Below, one piece after another: positions 1 through 7,328 of a stretch of 16,950 nt of DNA (positions within the stretch are counted from its first letter, which is position 1; each line of letters opens with the position of its first letter). Source of the stretch: Minisyncoccota bacterium (GTDB taxonomy: Bacteria > Verrucomicrobiota > Lentisphaeria > Oligosphaerales > MVZH01); assembly GCA_021734725.1 (NCBI GenBank), contig JAIPIM010000043.1:1-16950 (forward strand). The letters run 5' to 3'. The notes under the pieces are model-generated. The model did no database searches. It saw only the letters and a list, made by a program, of their open reading frames with translations, and had not been told where the DNA came from. Both the position numbers and the translations under genes were made by a program.

Positions 1-1
1 G

Positions 2-1420
2 ACGGTATCCGAGGATCTGCGCTTGAAATATCGTTATCTGGACATGCGGCGTTCCCGACTCATTGAAAACTTGCGTATACGACACCGAGTTGCGAAGATC
101 ACCCGTGACTTTTTGGACGAGGAAGGGTTTCTGGAGATTGAGACGCCTATTTTGAGCAAGAGTACGCCGGAAGGTGCGCGTGACTTTTTGATACCCAGCA
201 GAATCCAGCCCGGCAAATTCTACGCATTACCGCAGGCACCGCAGCAGTACAAGCAGCTTTTAATGGTTGCGGGGGTTGAAAAGTACTTCCAGATCGCCCG
301 CTGTTTTCGGGACGAGGACCTGCGGGCCGACCGGCAGCCGGAGTTCACGCAGATCGACTTGGAAATGTCCTTTGTAAGTCCAGCCGATGTCATGGGGGTG
401 ATTGAACGGTTGCTCGTCCGCATAATGAAGGGCGTGTCAGGGGTGGAAGTGGAGTTGCCGTTTCCTCAATTGACCTATGCGCATGCCATGGACCGGTACG
501 GTTCGGACAAGCCGGACCTGCGCTTTGGAATGGAGTTGAAAAATCTGAACGATGTGCTCGCCGAGACGTCGTTTAAGGTGTTCAGTTCGGTTATTGCCGC
601 GGGCGGTCTTGTCAAGGGGTTGAATGCCAAGGGACAGGCAGGTGTTACGAACCGTCAGCTGGACGCTTGGACTGATGTTGTCAAGGCGTTCGGGGCCAAG
701 GGATTGGCGTCTCTGAAGGTAGGGGAAGGCCGAGACTTATCTGGGCAAATCGCGAAATTCCTGTCTGATCAGGAACAGGCTGAATTGTGTGAGCGGTTCG
801 AAGCGGAGCAGGGCGATCTCCTTCTTTTCGTTGCGGACAAGCCAGTTGTCGCGAACACTGCGTTGGGGCGGATCCGACTGGAGGCGGCTCGTCTGGCGGA
901 CTGCATTCCGGACGACAAGTTTGCGTTTGCATGGGTGACCGAGTTTCCGTTGCTGGAATACGATGAAGAGCGCGAGCGGTACGTTTCGGTGCATCATCCT
1001 TTTACCAGTCCAGTCACGGATGACATTGCCAAGCTGGACACTGATCCAAGCGCGGTTCGTGCGCAGGCATACGATATTGTGATGAATGGTGTTGAGTTGG
1101 GAGGCGGCAGCATCCGGATCCATCGACCGGACTTTCAGGAACGCATGTTTGGCGTGCTTGGAATTGGTGTGGATGAGGCCCGCGGGCGCTTTGGCCATCT
1201 TTTGGACGCGCTTTCGCTTGGTGCTCCTCCACACGGTGGGGTTGCTTTGGGGTTCGACAGGCTGGTCATGTTGCTGGCTGGAGCTGCTTCAATCCGCGAT
1301 GTGATTGCGTTCCCCAAAACGGCGCGTGCGTCCTGCCTGATGACCAGCAGCCCGAGCGAGGTGGCGAAAGAGCAGTTGGACGAATTGCATATCAGGTGTG
1401 TGAATCAAGACACGGAATAG
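2..1420 (+). CDS. aspS: Aspartyl-tRNA synthetase, 5'-truncated by the window edge
   Basis: This class IIb aminoacyl-tRNA synthetase charges tRNA-Asp with aspartate in the cytoplasm. The frame is open from base 2 and gives 472 residues. The bacterial enzyme is usually near 590, so about 120 residues, essentially the N-terminal OB-fold anticodon-binding domain, lie outside the window. Visible landmarks are the class II motif 2 stretch with FRDEDLRADRQPEF (about bases 305-346), the bacterial GAD insertion around VADKPVVANTALG, the GVELGGGSIRIH segment near 1087-1122, motif 3 with GVALGFDRLVMLL (about 1238-1276) and the C-terminal IAFPKTARASCLM. The TTG at 23 lies inside the conserved LRLKYRYLD segment, so it is not a start. 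Because the N-terminal domain is missing, it cannot be judged whether the enzyme is discriminating or also charges tRNA-Asn. The identification itself is secure. Confidence 0.97.
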   Translation, partial: TVSEDLRLKYRYLDMRRSRLIENLRIRHRVAKITRDFLDEEGFLEIETPILSKSTPEGARDFLIPSRIQPGKFYALPQAPQQYKQLLMVAGVEKYFQIARCFRDEDLRADRQPEFTQIDLEMSFVSPADVMGVIERLLVRIMKGVSGVEVELPFPQLTYAHAMDRYGSDKPDLRFGMELKNLNDVLAETSFKVFSSVIAAGGLVKGLNAKGQAGVTNRQLDAWTDVVKAFGAKGLASLKVGEGRDLSGQIAKFLSDQEQAELCERFEAEQGDLLLFVADKPVVANTALGRIRLEAARLADCIPDDKFAFAWVTEFPLLEYDEERERYVSVHHPFTSPVTDDIAKLDTDPSAVRAQAYDIVMNGVELGGGSIRIHRPDFQERMFGVLGIGVDEARGRFGHLLDALSLGAPPHGGVALGFDRLVMLLAGAASIRDVIAFPKTARASCLMTSSPSEVAKEQLDELHIRCVNQDTE

Positions 1421-1445
1421 ATCAACGACAGAGGGAATTATCAGA

Positions 1446-2756
1446 ATGCCTAAAATCGCTTTCATGGGGGCCGGCAGTACTGTTTTTGCCAAGAATGTAC
1501 TTGGAGATTGCATGCTGACTCCGTCCTTGCGAGATGCCGAGATTGCGCTTTACGACATAGACAAGAAGCGCCTTGACGATTCGCAAACAATGCTGAACAA
1601 TCTCAAGAGAAGCCTGGCCAGTGATGTGCGGATAAAGGCTTATTGTGGCGAGGACCAGCGCCGTGACGCCTTGGATAGGGCGGACTATGTTGTGAACGCA
1701 ATCCAGGTGGGTGGTTACGAGCCCGCTACCGTTACGGACTTTGACATCCCGAAAAAGTATGGATTGCAACAGACCATTGGTGACACACTGGGGATTGGCG
1801 GCATTTTTCGGGCACTGCGGACGATCCCGGTGATGCTGGACTTTGCGCGTGACATTGCGGAAGTGTGTCCGAATGCCTGGTTTCTGAATTATGTCAATCC
1901 CATGGCGATGATCACCAAAGCGTTGCTTGGGACGGCGAGCGTTCAGGCGGTCGGGCTGTGCCACAGTGTGCAAGGTTGTGCGCAGGCCTTGTTGGCCCCC
2001 TTGGGAATTGAAGCCAAGGACTTGCGGTGGAAAATTGCCGGGATCAACCATCAGGCATGGTTGCTGGAGATCATGGATGGAGATAAGGATCTTTACCCCG
2101 AGATTAAAGCGAAGGCCGCCGATCGATCCGCGAATGAAACGCATGGGGATATGGTCCGGTACGAGATCATGAAATTGTTCGGGTATTACGTTACCGAATC
2201 CAGCGAGCATAGTGCGGAATACATGCCTTATTGGATCAAGAAGGACTATCCAGAGCAGATAGACCGCTTCAATATTCCGCTTGACGAGTATCCCCGTCGC
2301 TGCGTCAACCAGATTGACAAATGGGAGAAGCAGCGGGAAGATCTGGTCAACAAAGCAACCATCACCCACGAGCGGACGCACGAATATGCCAGTCGCATCA
2401 TGCACGCCATGGAAACGGACGAGCCGTTCCGCATTCACGGTAATGTTACGAACACCGGCCTCATCACCAATCTTCCCAAGGAGGCAATTGTGGAGGTTCC
2501 CTGCCTGGTGGATCGGAACGGCGTAAACCCGTGTTATGTCGGTGACCTTCCGGAACAGTGTGCGGCCATGAACCGAACCAACATAAATGTGCAACTACTT
2601 ACAGTGGAAGCGGCGCTGACAGGGAAGAAAGAAAGGGTTTATCAAGCCGCCTTGATGGATCCCCATACCGCGGCGGAGTTGAGCATTGACGAAATCGTCA
2701 GCATGTGCGATGAACTTATTGAAGCTCACGGAGAACTCTTGCCGCCGTTATCTTAA
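1446..2756 (+). CDS. Glycoside hydrolase family 4, probable alpha-galactosidase (MelA-like)
   Basis: GH4 enzymes hydrolyse glycosides by a redox elimination mechanism that needs NAD+ and a divalent metal, usually Mn2+. The 436-residue length is normal for the family. The N-terminus is a Rossmann NAD-binding fold (KIAFMGAGSTVFAKN, residues 3-17). Next come LNYVNPMAMITKA (about 148-159), the metal-ligand Cys motif CHSV at 172-175 and the metal-ligand His in GINHQAW at 202. In GH4 the four residues at this Cys separate the activities, and CHSV is the alpha-galactosidase signature, as opposed to CHEV, CDMP, CNVP or CHGF. There is no signal peptide, so the enzyme should act in the cytoplasm on imported galactosides such as melibiose or raffinose. 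A purine-rich GAGGGAA sits upstream of the ATG. The gene starts 25 nt after aspS and may be co-transcribed with it, which is an unusual partner, as no sugar transporter or regulator is adjacent. Confidence 0.9.
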   Translation: MPKIAFMGAGSTVFAKNVLGDCMLTPSLRDAEIALYDIDKKRLDDSQTMLNNLKRSLASDVRIKAYCGEDQRRDALDRADYVVNAIQVGGYEPATVTDFDIPKKYGLQQTIGDTLGIGGIFRALRTIPVMLDFARDIAEVCPNAWFLNYVNPMAMITKALLGTASVQAVGLCHSVQGCAQALLAPLGIEAKDLRWKIAGINHQAWLLEIMDGDKDLYPEIKAKAADRSANETHGDMVRYEIMKLFGYYVTESSEHSAEYMPYWIKKDYPEQIDRFNIPLDEYPRRCVNQIDKWEKQREDLVNKATITHERTHEYASRIMHAMETDEPFRIHGNVTNTGLITNLPKEAIVEVPCLVDRNGVNPCYVGDLPEQCAAMNRTNINVQLLTVEAALTGKKERVYQAALMDPHTAAELSIDEIVSMCDELIEAHGELLPPLS

Positions 2757-2816
2757 ACCCCGGGAATATGCAGCCACAAGTCCGCCGCGCGGAGCGTAAT
2801 TCGTGCTCCCTTGCGA

Positions 2817-4754
2817 TCACACTTCCAAGCGTGATTCCAGCGCGTTCCGTACAGTCCGTTGGAGGTCGTTCATGTGGAAAGGTTTAAGCAGGACTTTAAC
2901 CTTTTGACCTTCGAAGCGCGCCAAATCCTGTTCGATGCGCGGGTCACCCGTTATAAAGATTACTCGTTCTACCAATTCGGGCTGGTGTCGTGAAACATAC
3001 TTCCACAGGTCGGTTCCCCGTCCGTCGGGCATGTAAACATCGACCAGGACGAGATCATAGTCCTCGCGATTGAGTGCGGCGAGCGCATTTTGCAGGGAAT
3101 CGGCACTGGTTGTTTTCAGTCCCATTCGATGCAGGATCTTGTTGGTCATTTCCCGCACCGAGGGTTCGTCGTCCACGACCAGTACGTGTCCTCTCATCCG
3201 TTCTGCGATTGCCGGTTTGGGCTTGACGCCGACAGACCGTTTCCGAGTGCTTTCAGCGACAGGTAAGCGAATGATAAATCGGGCGCCTTCCGAGGGTGCC
3301 GACTCCACATCGATTGTTCCGCCGTGCTGCTGGATAATGCGCAACGACACGGGCAGCCCAAGCCCTGTCCCCTGGTCTTCGTTTTTCGTTGTGAAAAAAG
3401 GTTTAAACACCATATCCATGTCTTCTTCCGGAATACCCGGTCCATTGTCGGCAATCTCTACTATTGCGGATGTTTGGTCATCGGCGATGGTTGTACTGAC
3501 TTGGATACAGGGGTCCGGTGTAGCAGCATCTTTCAGAGCTTGCGCGGCATTAAGTATAATATTCATGAAAACTTGCTGGACCTGGTAACCGTCCAGCATC
3601 AGAGACGGGAGGTGCGAATTATAGTCTCTGCGCACAGTCAGCCCCGTTGTGCGGAAATTGTAAGCCACGAGGGCAAAGCACCTTTCGAGCAACTCGTGGA
3701 CATCTGTCGGAGTACGGTGTTTCTTGCGTTGCCTGCTGAACGTCAGCAAATTTTCCACGATATGCGCAGTTCGTCGCGCCTCGCGTTCAATCACCTCCAA
3801 TTCCTCGCCGATATCCTTCTTATCGTGGCTGTTACGACAGAGTTCAGCGAACCCGAGGATGGCCGCCAGTGGATTGTTAAGTTCGTGTGCTACGCCCGAA
3901 ATAAGCTGTCCCAGTGATGCCAGTTTCTCGGAGCGATAAAGCTGTCGTTCCAGCCGGTTAAGCTGTGTCACGTCGCGTGCCGTAATTATTTTTCTGGATG
4001 CTTTGCCGTCTTCTTCATTTTCCGCGATGTTAAGCAGAACATGCAACGTAACCGACGTCCCATCAAGACGTCTGAACGCAATCTCTTCATCCCGGGTCTC
4101 CCAGGACTCGAGGATGTCCAGGCACTGCTCTGAATTCTGCGCGGCCAGGGCGCCTTCAGCCATCGCGTATCGCAGTCTATCGCCTGTAATTACGCCGAAA
4201 TAGCGTTGTGCTGCACGGTTACAGTAGAGAATCCGGTCATCTTTCCCCGCGATAATAACAAGGTCATTGATCTGATCAAGTAACGTCATCAGATCTCTCA
4301 GCATGGTTGCCTGTTCATCAAGACGTGAAAGGCTCTGGGACATGTCGGTTTGAATTTGATTGAGGGCCTCGGACAAGGATTCCAGTTCGTTGCGACCGCG
4401 GCATTGCCGTAACGCGGCGGTCTGTGCATTCTGGGAACCTTCGGCGGACCAGTCGGCCGGTACGAAATAAGCCGCTGTCTGTTTCTGGAGTCGTCTGCTT
4501 TCCTGTGTGACGCTTTGCAACTTTCTGTTGATATGGAGCAGCGCCTTGAAACCCGTGCTCAATGATACCAGGACAAAAGCGGATAGGCCGGCAATCTCAA
4601 ACATGGCAGGTTGGTCCAGAGTTTCGGTCCAGAGGAGAAGGACACCGATGCGTATCAGTGCCAGGGCAGGTAGAAGTGCGAGGAGCGCAAATACCGCGAA
4701 TATGAAGTGGCGCATACTGGCATTAAAGATCGATGACCTTGATGAGTTAGGCAT
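2817..4754 (-). CDS. Membrane hybrid sensor histidine kinase (PAS, HisKA, HATPase, receiver)
   Basis: This 645-residue sensor kinase has two N-terminal membrane segments (about 15-40 and 52-70) with only a short extracytoplasmic loop. A coiled linker and a PAS-like domain (about 150-262) follow. The HisKA H-box is SGVAHELNNPL with phospho-accepting His290. The ATPase domain has an N-box around Asn398/Asn402, a G1 box DNGPG (436-440), an F-box FKPFF (450-454) and a G2 box GTGLGL (462-467). A C-terminal receiver domain (about 523-640) has acidic Asp528/Asp529, phospho-acceptor Asp572 in LVDVYMPD, Thr602 and Lys624, so all phosphotransfer residues are present. The ATG at 4754 is preferred because GAGGG lies about 10 nt upstream; the internal Met14 has no such site. 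No response regulator, HPt protein or obvious target gene is adjacent, so signal and output are unknown. The tiny sensor loop suggests sensing in the membrane or through the cytoplasmic PAS domain. Confidence 0.93.
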   Translation of the reverse strand: MPNSSRSSIFNASMRHFIFAVFALLALLPALALIRIGVLLLWTETLDQPAMFEIAGLSAFVLVSLSTGFKALLHINRKLQSVTQESRRLQKQTAAYFVPADWSAEGSQNAQTAALRQCRGRNELESLSEALNQIQTDMSQSLSRLDEQATMLRDLMTLLDQINDLVIIAGKDDRILYCNRAAQRYFGVITGDRLRYAMAEGALAAQNSEQCLDILESWETRDEEIAFRRLDGTSVTLHVLLNIAENEEDGKASRKIITARDVTQLNRLERQLYRSEKLASLGQLISGVAHELNNPLAAILGFAELCRNSHDKKDIGEELEVIEREARRTAHIVENLLTFSRQRKKHRTPTDVHELLERCFALVAYNFRTTGLTVRRDYNSHLPSLMLDGYQVQQVFMNIILNAAQALKDAATPDPCIQVSTTIADDQTSAIVEIADNGPGIPEEDMDMVFKPFFTTKNEDQGTGLGLPVSLRIIQQHGGTIDVESAPSEGARFIIRLPVAESTRKRSVGVKPKPAIAERMRGHVLVVDDEPSVREMTNKILHRMGLKTTSADSLQNALAALNREDYDLVLVDVYMPDGRGTDLWKYVSRHQPELVERVIFITGDPRIEQDLARFEGQKVKVLLKPFHMNDLQRTVRNALESRLEV

Positions 4755-4807
4755 GGCTTTTTATCCCTCAATCTCCGAGGCTGCCAGTTACTTGCAATCA
4801 TCCTTAT

Positions 4808-4848
4808 CACCTAATAGAATCCTCACCCACCTAAACCCCATTCTATTA
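4808..4848 (-). promoter_or_regulatory. Candidate operator upstream of the histidine kinase
   Basis: A perfect 9-bp inverted repeat, TAATAGAAT (4812-4820) and ATTCTATTA (4840-4848), has a 19-nt spacer, so the arm centres are 28 bp apart. Read on the minus strand, the same stretch also carries two direct copies of TTAGGTG exactly 20 bp apart (plus-strand CACCTAA at 4828-4834 and 4808-4814), which puts them on the same face of the helix. The element ends 54-58 bp before the kinase start codon, where a regulator of that gene would bind. That it is an operator is inference; no binding family is recognised. Confidence 0.35.
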
Positions 4849-4960
4849 CACCACCACATTACCAGCAGGAAACGTACCACAGCAATCAACCTCCTGGTTC
4901 ATTGCCTACCGGAGCCTGCAATAGAGTGCACGTGAACAACATAAGAGACCTTGTCAATGA

Positions 4961-5013
4961 TGAGAATGGACGCTGTTATGCCATGTTGTATCAGTGTCGT
5001 CAACGTCTTCTCA
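4961..5013. repeat. Imperfect inverted repeat in the 4755-5285 gap
   Basis: TGAGAA-tg-GACG (4961-4972) is complementary to CGTC-TTCTCA (5004-5013). That gives a 10-bp stem with a 2-nt bulge around a 31-nt loop. It lies in the 531-bp gap between the divergent kinase and dCMP deaminase genes, which otherwise holds the putative operator, a possible gene remnant at 5084-5191 and A+T-rich sequence before the deaminase. No tract of T follows the stem on either strand, so it is not a convincing terminator. It may be a structured leader, a transposon scar or chance. Confidence 0.3.
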
Positions 5014-5083
5014 TATTTGTTACAGTTGTGGTCTCTTTCAAACTCAATCGCTACTGGTAATGACGGTTTTCATCCGATACACT

Positions 5084-5191
5084 ATGGCGAAGGCTAACGG
5101 CCCTCGCATTCATATGCAGCTAAAGTCCGCGATGACGGTTTATTATCTATGCGGCTGCGGCAAACGGCATGATGCCGGGCTTGTTGCATAG
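5084..5191 (+). pseudogene. Possible remnant of a CDGSH-type iron-sulfur protein
   Basis: Translation from the ATG at 5084 gives 35 residues, beginning MAKANGPRIHMQLKS and including TVYYLCGCGK. The spacing and residues resemble the first half of a small CDGSH protein, where a G-P-x-x-V-x-L segment leads to a strand ending Y-x-x-C-x-C-G. The rest of the motif, P-x-C-D-G-S/T-H with the third Cys and the His ligand, is absent from this frame, which stops at 5191. A two-nucleotide shift after the CGCGKRH codons gives a frame with Pro and Ser at roughly expected positions but still no Cys or His. A functional cluster therefore cannot form. No clear ribosome-binding site precedes the ATG. It is either a decayed gene or a chance likeness over a short stretch. 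Confidence 0.25.
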
Positions 5192-5285
5192 TTGACGACT
5201 GAGTGCTTATCGGGAGTTTTCTCAATAATAATAGTTATCCATAAGATTCTAACATAGTGCTAGTAAACGTAGAAGGAAAGCGGTT

Positions 5286-5798
5286 GTGATGAAAAAAACA
5301 GAAACGAGCGTACGGCCACGGCCTTCTTGGGACGAGTATTTTCTTAAACTTGCGATGCTTGCCTCTGAGCGGGCCACCTGTCCGCGCATGCATTGCGGAT
5401 GCGTCCTGGTTAAGGATCGGTATGTACTTGCCACTGGCTACAATGGATCGTTGCCAAACACTCCGCACTGTGACGAGGTGGGGTGCCTGATTGTCGACGG
5501 GCACTGTGTTCGTGCCAATCATGCGGAGATCAACGCACTGTGTCAGGCCACACGCCATGGTGTGAATTTGGAGGGGGCAACTGCGTATGTGACGAATATG
5601 CCTTGCACGGCCTGCGCCAAAGCCCTGATTACAGCGGGGGTTATTCGAGTGGCCATTTTTTCTGACTATCACGACACTCTGGCTGAGCGCTTTTTTCGGG
5701 AGACGGGTGTGCAGTTAGTGCGGTTGCCGATGCCCGAGCAATCCATCCGCTATGATCTCGACGATTATCCGTCCGCGAAAGCACCGGCGGGGCAGTAG
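5286..5798 (+). CDS. Deoxycytidylate (dCMP) deaminase, ComEB-like
   Basis: This zinc enzyme deaminates dCMP to dUMP, feeding thymidylate synthesis in the cytoplasm. Of 170 residues, about the family norm, the core begins at SWDEYFLKLAMLASERATC. It continues with GCVLVKDRYVLATGYNG (38-54) and the PHCDEVGC segment typical of dCMP rather than cytidine deaminases. The catalytic HAE is at 79-81 (His79 zinc ligand, Glu81 proton shuttle) and PCTAC at 106-110 (Cys107 and Cys110 zinc ligands). AAGGA at 5273-5277 is 8 nt from the GTG at 5286 and 11 nt from the ATG at 5289, so either could be the start. The gene stands alone, with the divergent kinase upstream and convergent trxB downstream. Residues 150-170 add a short charged tail of no evident function. 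Confidence 0.92.
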   Translation: MMKKTETSVRPRPSWDEYFLKLAMLASERATCPRMHCGCVLVKDRYVLATGYNGSLPNTPHCDEVGCLIVDGHCVRANHAEINALCQATRHGVNLEGATAYVTNMPCTACAKALITAGVIRVAIFSDYHDTLAERFFRETGVQLVRLPMPEQSIRYDLDDYPSAKAPAGQ

Positions 5799-5926
5799 GG
5801 GTGCACCGCATATTATGGAGAACTGCTTTAGGTTGTTTAACGCCGGCGTCTAGCGGATAAGACGGGTAGTGAGAAGCGAGGCAAAGCTCGTCAATGACCA
5901 GTGTGACAAAGAGTCTGGGGGGCTAG

Positions 5927-6865
5927 CTACTCTTCGAAGTGTGATTCCAGCCAGCGTTCGGCATCGAGAGCGGCTCGGCAGCCCATTCCGGCCGCGGTAA
6001 TAGCCTGTTGGTAGATATGATCGGCGCAATCCCCCGCTGTAAACACACCATCTACGGTTGTCAAACTGCGGCCGCAATCCGGCATCTGGACATAGCCTCT
6101 GTCATCCAGTGTGACCTGTCCTTTGAAGGGATCCGTATTGGGCACGTGACCGATGGCGATGAACACTGCGTTACAGTCGATGGTCGTGGTCTCATTGGTT
6201 TTGACATTTCGTACTACCACCCCGGTGACCTCGTTCTTTTCGACGTCGAGGATATCTTCGACCAGTGAATCCCACAAGATATCGATTTTCTCATTGGCGA
6301 ATGCGCGTTCCTGCATGATTTTGGAGGCGCGCAGTTCATCGCGGCGATGAATGAGTGTGACAGTGCTTCCGAAGCGACTGAGGAAGAGGGCGTCTTCGAC
6401 CGCCGAATCACCGCCGCCTACCACGACGATTGGCACATCACGGTAGAGGGCCCCGTCACAGGTGGCGCATGATGAAACACCTCTATTCCGGAGAGCCTGT
6501 TCAGAGGGAATACCCAACCAGCGTGGCCGCGCACCGGTCGCGATAATAAGGCATTGGGCGACAATTTGTTTGTCATTGCTGAGCAGGAGTTCATGCGGGC
6601 CACCGGGGCTCAGGCTGCATGAGACGATTTCGGCGTGTTCGGAGCGTGCGCCGAATCGTTCCGCCTGCTTTTGGAATCCCATCATTATTTCAGGTCCCAT
6701 CACCCCGTCAGCGAACCCAGGATAGTTTTCCACTGTTGTTGTTTCGGCAAGTTGCCCGCCCGGCTCACTGCCGGTCAGGACCAGCGGATTCAGGTCCGCG
6801 CGGGCGGCATAGATTGCCGCGGTCAATCCCGCGCATCCGGCACCAGCTATGACGAGTTTTTCCAT
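5927..6865 (-). CDS. trxB: Thioredoxin reductase (NADPH, FAD)
   Basis: This low-molecular-weight flavoprotein passes electrons from NADPH through FAD and a redox-active disulfide to thioredoxin. Starting at the ATG at 6865 it has 312 residues, the usual size. An in-frame ATG nine codons upstream (6892) adds only a polar extension, and the family begins MEK(L/V)(V/I)I, so the inner start is chosen although its ribosome-binding site (AAAGAA) is weak. The FAD-binding loop is GAGCAGLTAA at 8-17, with Cys where most family members have Pro. The redox centre CATC is at 133-136. The NADPH site is GGGDSA (150-155) with HRRDELRAS (173-181), whose arginines indicate NADPH over NADH. The second FAD motif GDCAD is at 278-282. 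No thioredoxin gene is adjacent. The ferredoxin upstream ends in its own terminator, so trxB is probably transcribed separately. Confidence 0.95.
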   Translation of the reverse strand: MEKLVIAGAGCAGLTAAIYAARADLNPLVLTGSEPGGQLAETTTVENYPGFADGVMGPEIMMGFQKQAERFGARSEHAEIVSCSLSPGGPHELLLSNDKQIVAQCLIIATGARPRWLGIPSEQALRNRGVSSCATCDGALYRDVPIVVVGGGDSAVEDALFLSRFGSTVTLIHRRDELRASKIMQERAFANEKIDILWDSLVEDILDVEKNEVTGVVVRNVKTNETTTIDCNAVFIAIGHVPNTDPFKGQVTLDDRGYVQMPDCGRSLTTVDGVFTAGDCADHIYQQAITAAGMGCRAALDAERWLESHFEE

Positions 6866-6960
6866 GGGATTCTTTTTCAGTGTGGTTTGCATTCGGCGGT
6901 TTTTGACCGGCGGTCTCGAACCCGGGGTGGTACGATAAAGTCTGTTGCTGCGCGTGACAG

Positions 6961-6991
6961 AAAAGGCCGGTGTCTGTGGACAGCCGGCCTT
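6961..6991 (-). terminator. Probable intrinsic terminator of the ferredoxin gene
   Basis: On the minus strand, AAGGCCGG (6991-6984) pairs with CCGGCCTT (6970-6963) in an 8-bp G+C-rich stem. One bulged base and an inner 4-bp TGTC/GACA helix extend it to a 4-nt loop. The downstream arm runs into TTTT, two of whose T's lie beyond the stem, so the stem is strong but the U tract is short. It begins 34 nt after the ferredoxin stop codon, separating that gene from trxB. Confidence 0.55.
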
Positions 6992-7024
6992 CGTTTGTAC
7001 TCATCGATCGCACTAAGGGGCGGT

Positions 7025-7195
7025 TTATTCCATTTCTATGGCGTCAACCGGGCACTCGTCCACACACTGTCCACAGTCGATGCATTCGTCACTGACTTCT
7101 GCTTTACCATCCACCATCGATATGGCATCTACGGGACAGGCTTCCACACAGTTTTCACAACCAGTACACGCATTTTTGTCAATTACTGCAGGCAT
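7025..7195 (-). CDS. Small 2[4Fe-4S] bacterial-type ferredoxin
   Basis: This 56-residue electron carrier has two CxxCxxCxxxCP clusters, CTGCENCVEACP (residues 10-21) and CIDCGQCVDECP (39-50). Each supplies three ligands to one cubane and the fourth to the other, as in clostridial ferredoxins. The start is the ATG at 7195, with AAGGAG about 10 nt upstream. A longer reading of the same frame adds a basic, non-conserved stretch and is rejected. It is acidic and cytoplasmic, and probably serves low-potential enzymes such as pyruvate:ferredoxin oxidoreductase or hydrogenase. None of these is in the window, so the partner is unknown. A strong hairpin follows the gene, and a candidate promoter and foldable leader precede it. 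Confidence 0.95.
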   Translation of the reverse strand: MPAVIDKNACTGCENCVEACPVDAISMVDGKAEVSDECIDCGQCVDECPVDAIEME

Positions 7196-7252
7196 TTGTG
7201 TGCGACTCCTTCTCTTTAGTGTGTCACATGCAATCTTAAGGAAACACCGCGT

Positions 7253-7314
7253 AACGCATGTCTTCCGCTTTCGATATGGCCGTGCGCGCCGTATGTGCGT
7301 GCTGCCCATGCGTT
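7253..7314 (-). promoter_or_regulatory. Foldable 5' leader element of the ferredoxin gene
   Basis: A perfect 8-bp outer stem, AACGCATG (7253-7260) with CATGCGTT (7307-7314), encloses an inner hairpin, ATATGGC (7274-7280) with GCCGTAT (7288-7294), which has one G-T pair and a 7-nt loop. The two helices are joined by 13- and 12-nt internal-loop strands. On the minus strand the element would sit near the 5' end of the ferredoxin transcript if the candidate promoter at 7329-7356 is used. It matches no riboswitch class that I recognise. It could be a protein-binding or mRNA-stability element. Confidence 0.35.
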
Positions 7315-7328
7315 GACGGATGCCTTTT

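Noticed and set aside
1422..2594. A 390-codon open frame on the minus strand opposite the GH4 gene
   Set aside because: It is antisense to a clear GH4 gene whose motifs are intact. The translation has no recognisable domain, and the length follows from codon bias of the real gene.
2791..2809. GGAGC/GCTCC hairpin between the convergent GH4 and kinase genes
   Set aside because: The stem is only 5 bp and no T tract follows on either strand, so a terminator call is not supported.
5060..5141. ATGACGGTTT repeated at 5060-5069 and 5132-5141
   Set aside because: It is a single 10-mer pair with no extended similarity around it, and could easily be chance.
4994..5191. A 65-codon frame in the kinase-deaminase gap as an intact gene
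   Set aside because: It has no ribosome-binding site at its first ATG, no conserved N-terminal half, and at best an incomplete CDGSH motif.
6912..6927. Minus-strand GGGTTCGAG, resembling a tRNA T-loop
   Set aside because: The flanking bases do not form a T stem, and no acceptor, D or anticodon arm is present at the right spacing.
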